Shown here piece after piece: positions 6,307 to 6,750 of a stretch of 6,750 nt of DNA. How positions within the stretch are numbered: position 1 is the first letter of the stretch; each line of letters begins with the position of its first letter. Both the position numbers and the translations under genes were made by a program. The notes below the pieces were generated by a model. The model did not search any database. It was given only the letters and a program-made list of their open reading frames with translations, and had not been told where the DNA came from. This stretch comes from Paracoccaceae bacterium (GTDB taxonomy: Bacteria > Pseudomonadota > Alphaproteobacteria > Rhodobacterales > Rhodobacteraceae), in contig SPLB01000286.1 of assembly GCA_004566265.1 (NCBI GenBank), forward strand, positions 1 through 6,750. The letters are read 5' to 3'.

Positions 6307-6637
6307 TCATGGGCGGTCTTTTCCTCTTTTATCGGACACATCTCTGCGATGGATGTGCCGAATTCGGAATATCCCTTGAGTAACGGTTGCAGCCTCAGAC
6401 ACAGCGCCTCCGACCATAGTCCCGCTCCATGAGGCTCTGCCTGCTTTTGTGCCATCGCCCTTTACAGCACCTATGCGCAAAATGGATCCGCGATGATCCA
6501 AGGTGAAAGACAGTCAGGTCGGAGGTTCTCTCAATCGACGTTGACCTGGCCAAACGCCGAACGTTCACAGATCAGGTCACAGCGAAAGTGGCGATCAACG
6601 TGCTGGCAGTAGCAGCTATAATCAAGCTTCGCTTCAT
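6307..6637 (-). pseudogene. Probable decayed gene for an exported protein, starting with an intact signal peptide
   Basis: The VOC gene's stop overlaps ATG 6637 as ATGA, with GGAGG 6 bases before the ATG. The ORF reads MKRSLIIAATASTLIATFAV and one more residue, then stops at TGA 6574-6572. This is a typical signal peptide (basic start, hydrophobic core) with nothing to export. Beyond it, coding-like pieces appear in other frames: DLICERSAFGQVNVD just after the stop, then an open stretch (6501-6307) containing GDGTKAGRASWSGTMVGG and ending RGKDRP. The second piece resembles, loosely and from memory, glycine-rich surface or barrel-like domains with W-G-MVG patterns; I do not name a family. The reading is one gene broken by frameshifts and a stop. 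Alternatives are a real 21-residue secreted peptide, chance open frames or sequencing error. This accounts for the 358 bases between the two flanking genes, where I see no intact gene. Confidence 0.4.
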
Positions 6638-6750
6638 GCGGCCCCTCCAGATAAATCTTCAGCAAGCATCAGCGCATTGCCGTCCGGATCATAAAATGTC
6701 GCCGTTTTCACCATTCCTTCGACAAGGTCTGTCTCGCCGTCGAACTCCAC
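6634..6750 (-). CDS. VOC/glyoxalase-like protein, C-terminal fragment (partial at window edge)
   Basis: The minus strand is open from the window edge to TGA at 6636-6634, giving the last 38 residues of a protein: VEFDGETDLVEGMVKTATF, then YDPDGNALMLAEDLSGGAA. The sequence FYDPDGNALMLAE is the typical closing strand and loop of the vicinal oxygen chelate fold, where a glutamate-type ligand often follows a DPDGN turn. The family includes glyoxalases, dioxygenases and antibiotic-resistance proteins, so no reaction can be assigned. The start lies beyond 6750. Its stop overlaps the ATG of the degenerate exported-protein gene, and its last codons supply that gene's Shine-Dalgarno (GGAGGGG). Confidence 0.75.
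   Translation of the reverse strand: MEFDGETDLVEGMVKTATFYDPDGNALMLAEDLSGGAA

Noticed and set aside
6333..6360. Hairpin CGG-A-CACATC / GATGTG-CCG with a 9-base loop as a terminator between convergent genes
   Set aside because: The stem is good (9 pairs with one bulged base), but no T-tract follows on either strand, so I do not call an intrinsic terminator.
6307..6501. 64-codon minus-strand frame as an independent small gene
   Set aside because: It would start at TTG without a clear ribosome site and looks like the middle of a larger protein. I treat it as part of the decayed gene.
1..6750. Mobile elements, CRISPR arrays, tRNA or rRNA genes
   Set aside because: I saw no transposase or integrase motifs, no regularly spaced repeats, and no cloverleaf or conserved rRNA sequence on either strand.

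Overview
The window looks like chromosomal DNA of a GC-rich alphaproteobacterium, most likely a Rhodobacterales (Roseobacter-group) member. The evidence is the style of the proteins (a class II CCA-adding enzyme without an obvious HD domain, an alphaproteobacterial-type Hsp33, a UPF0035-type Nudix enzyme), the tight gene packing with ATGA overlaps, and my recollection that this gene neighbourhood occurs in that order. The taxon is inferred from protein style and recalled gene order, not from a search.

Layout from right to left, following the dominant minus strand. At the right edge (6634-6750) lies the C-terminal tail of a VOC/glyoxalase-like protein. Its stop overlaps, as ATGA, an ATG with a strong Shine-Dalgarno that opens a perfect signal-peptide-like stub of 21 codons and then stops. 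The 265 bases after it hold coding-like debris in other frames, so I call 6307-6637 a probable decayed exported-protein gene. A plus-strand Nudix hydrolase (5832-6275) is divergent from a compact minus-strand operon: hslO (Hsp33 redox chaperone, 4776-5753), a CoA-pyrophosphatase-type Nudix hydrolase (4160-4771, 4 bases after hslO) and cca (CCA tRNA nucleotidyltransferase, 3000-4163, ATGA overlap).

A 217-base gap (2783-2999) follows. It seems to hold a weak terminator for the cca operon, a sigma70-like promoter with an inverted repeat over its -35, and a very short upstream ORF with an ideal ribosome binding site encoding MFYGIWFH. Downstream come two tandem paralogous ABC exporter half-transporters (944-2782 and 1-947, ATGA overlap; the second runs off the window before its ATPase domain), which probably form a heterodimeric exporter.

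Functionally, the operon combines oxidative-stress protein protection (Hsp33), nucleotide/CoA housecleaning (Nudix) and tRNA 3'-end maintenance (CCA). The ABC pair appears to be a separately transcribed export unit. The most interesting items are the aromatic-rich 8-codon leader ORF ahead of the ABC pair and the signal-peptide stub. I see no mobile element, CRISPR array, tRNA or rRNA gene. Nothing here amounts to a clear new system.
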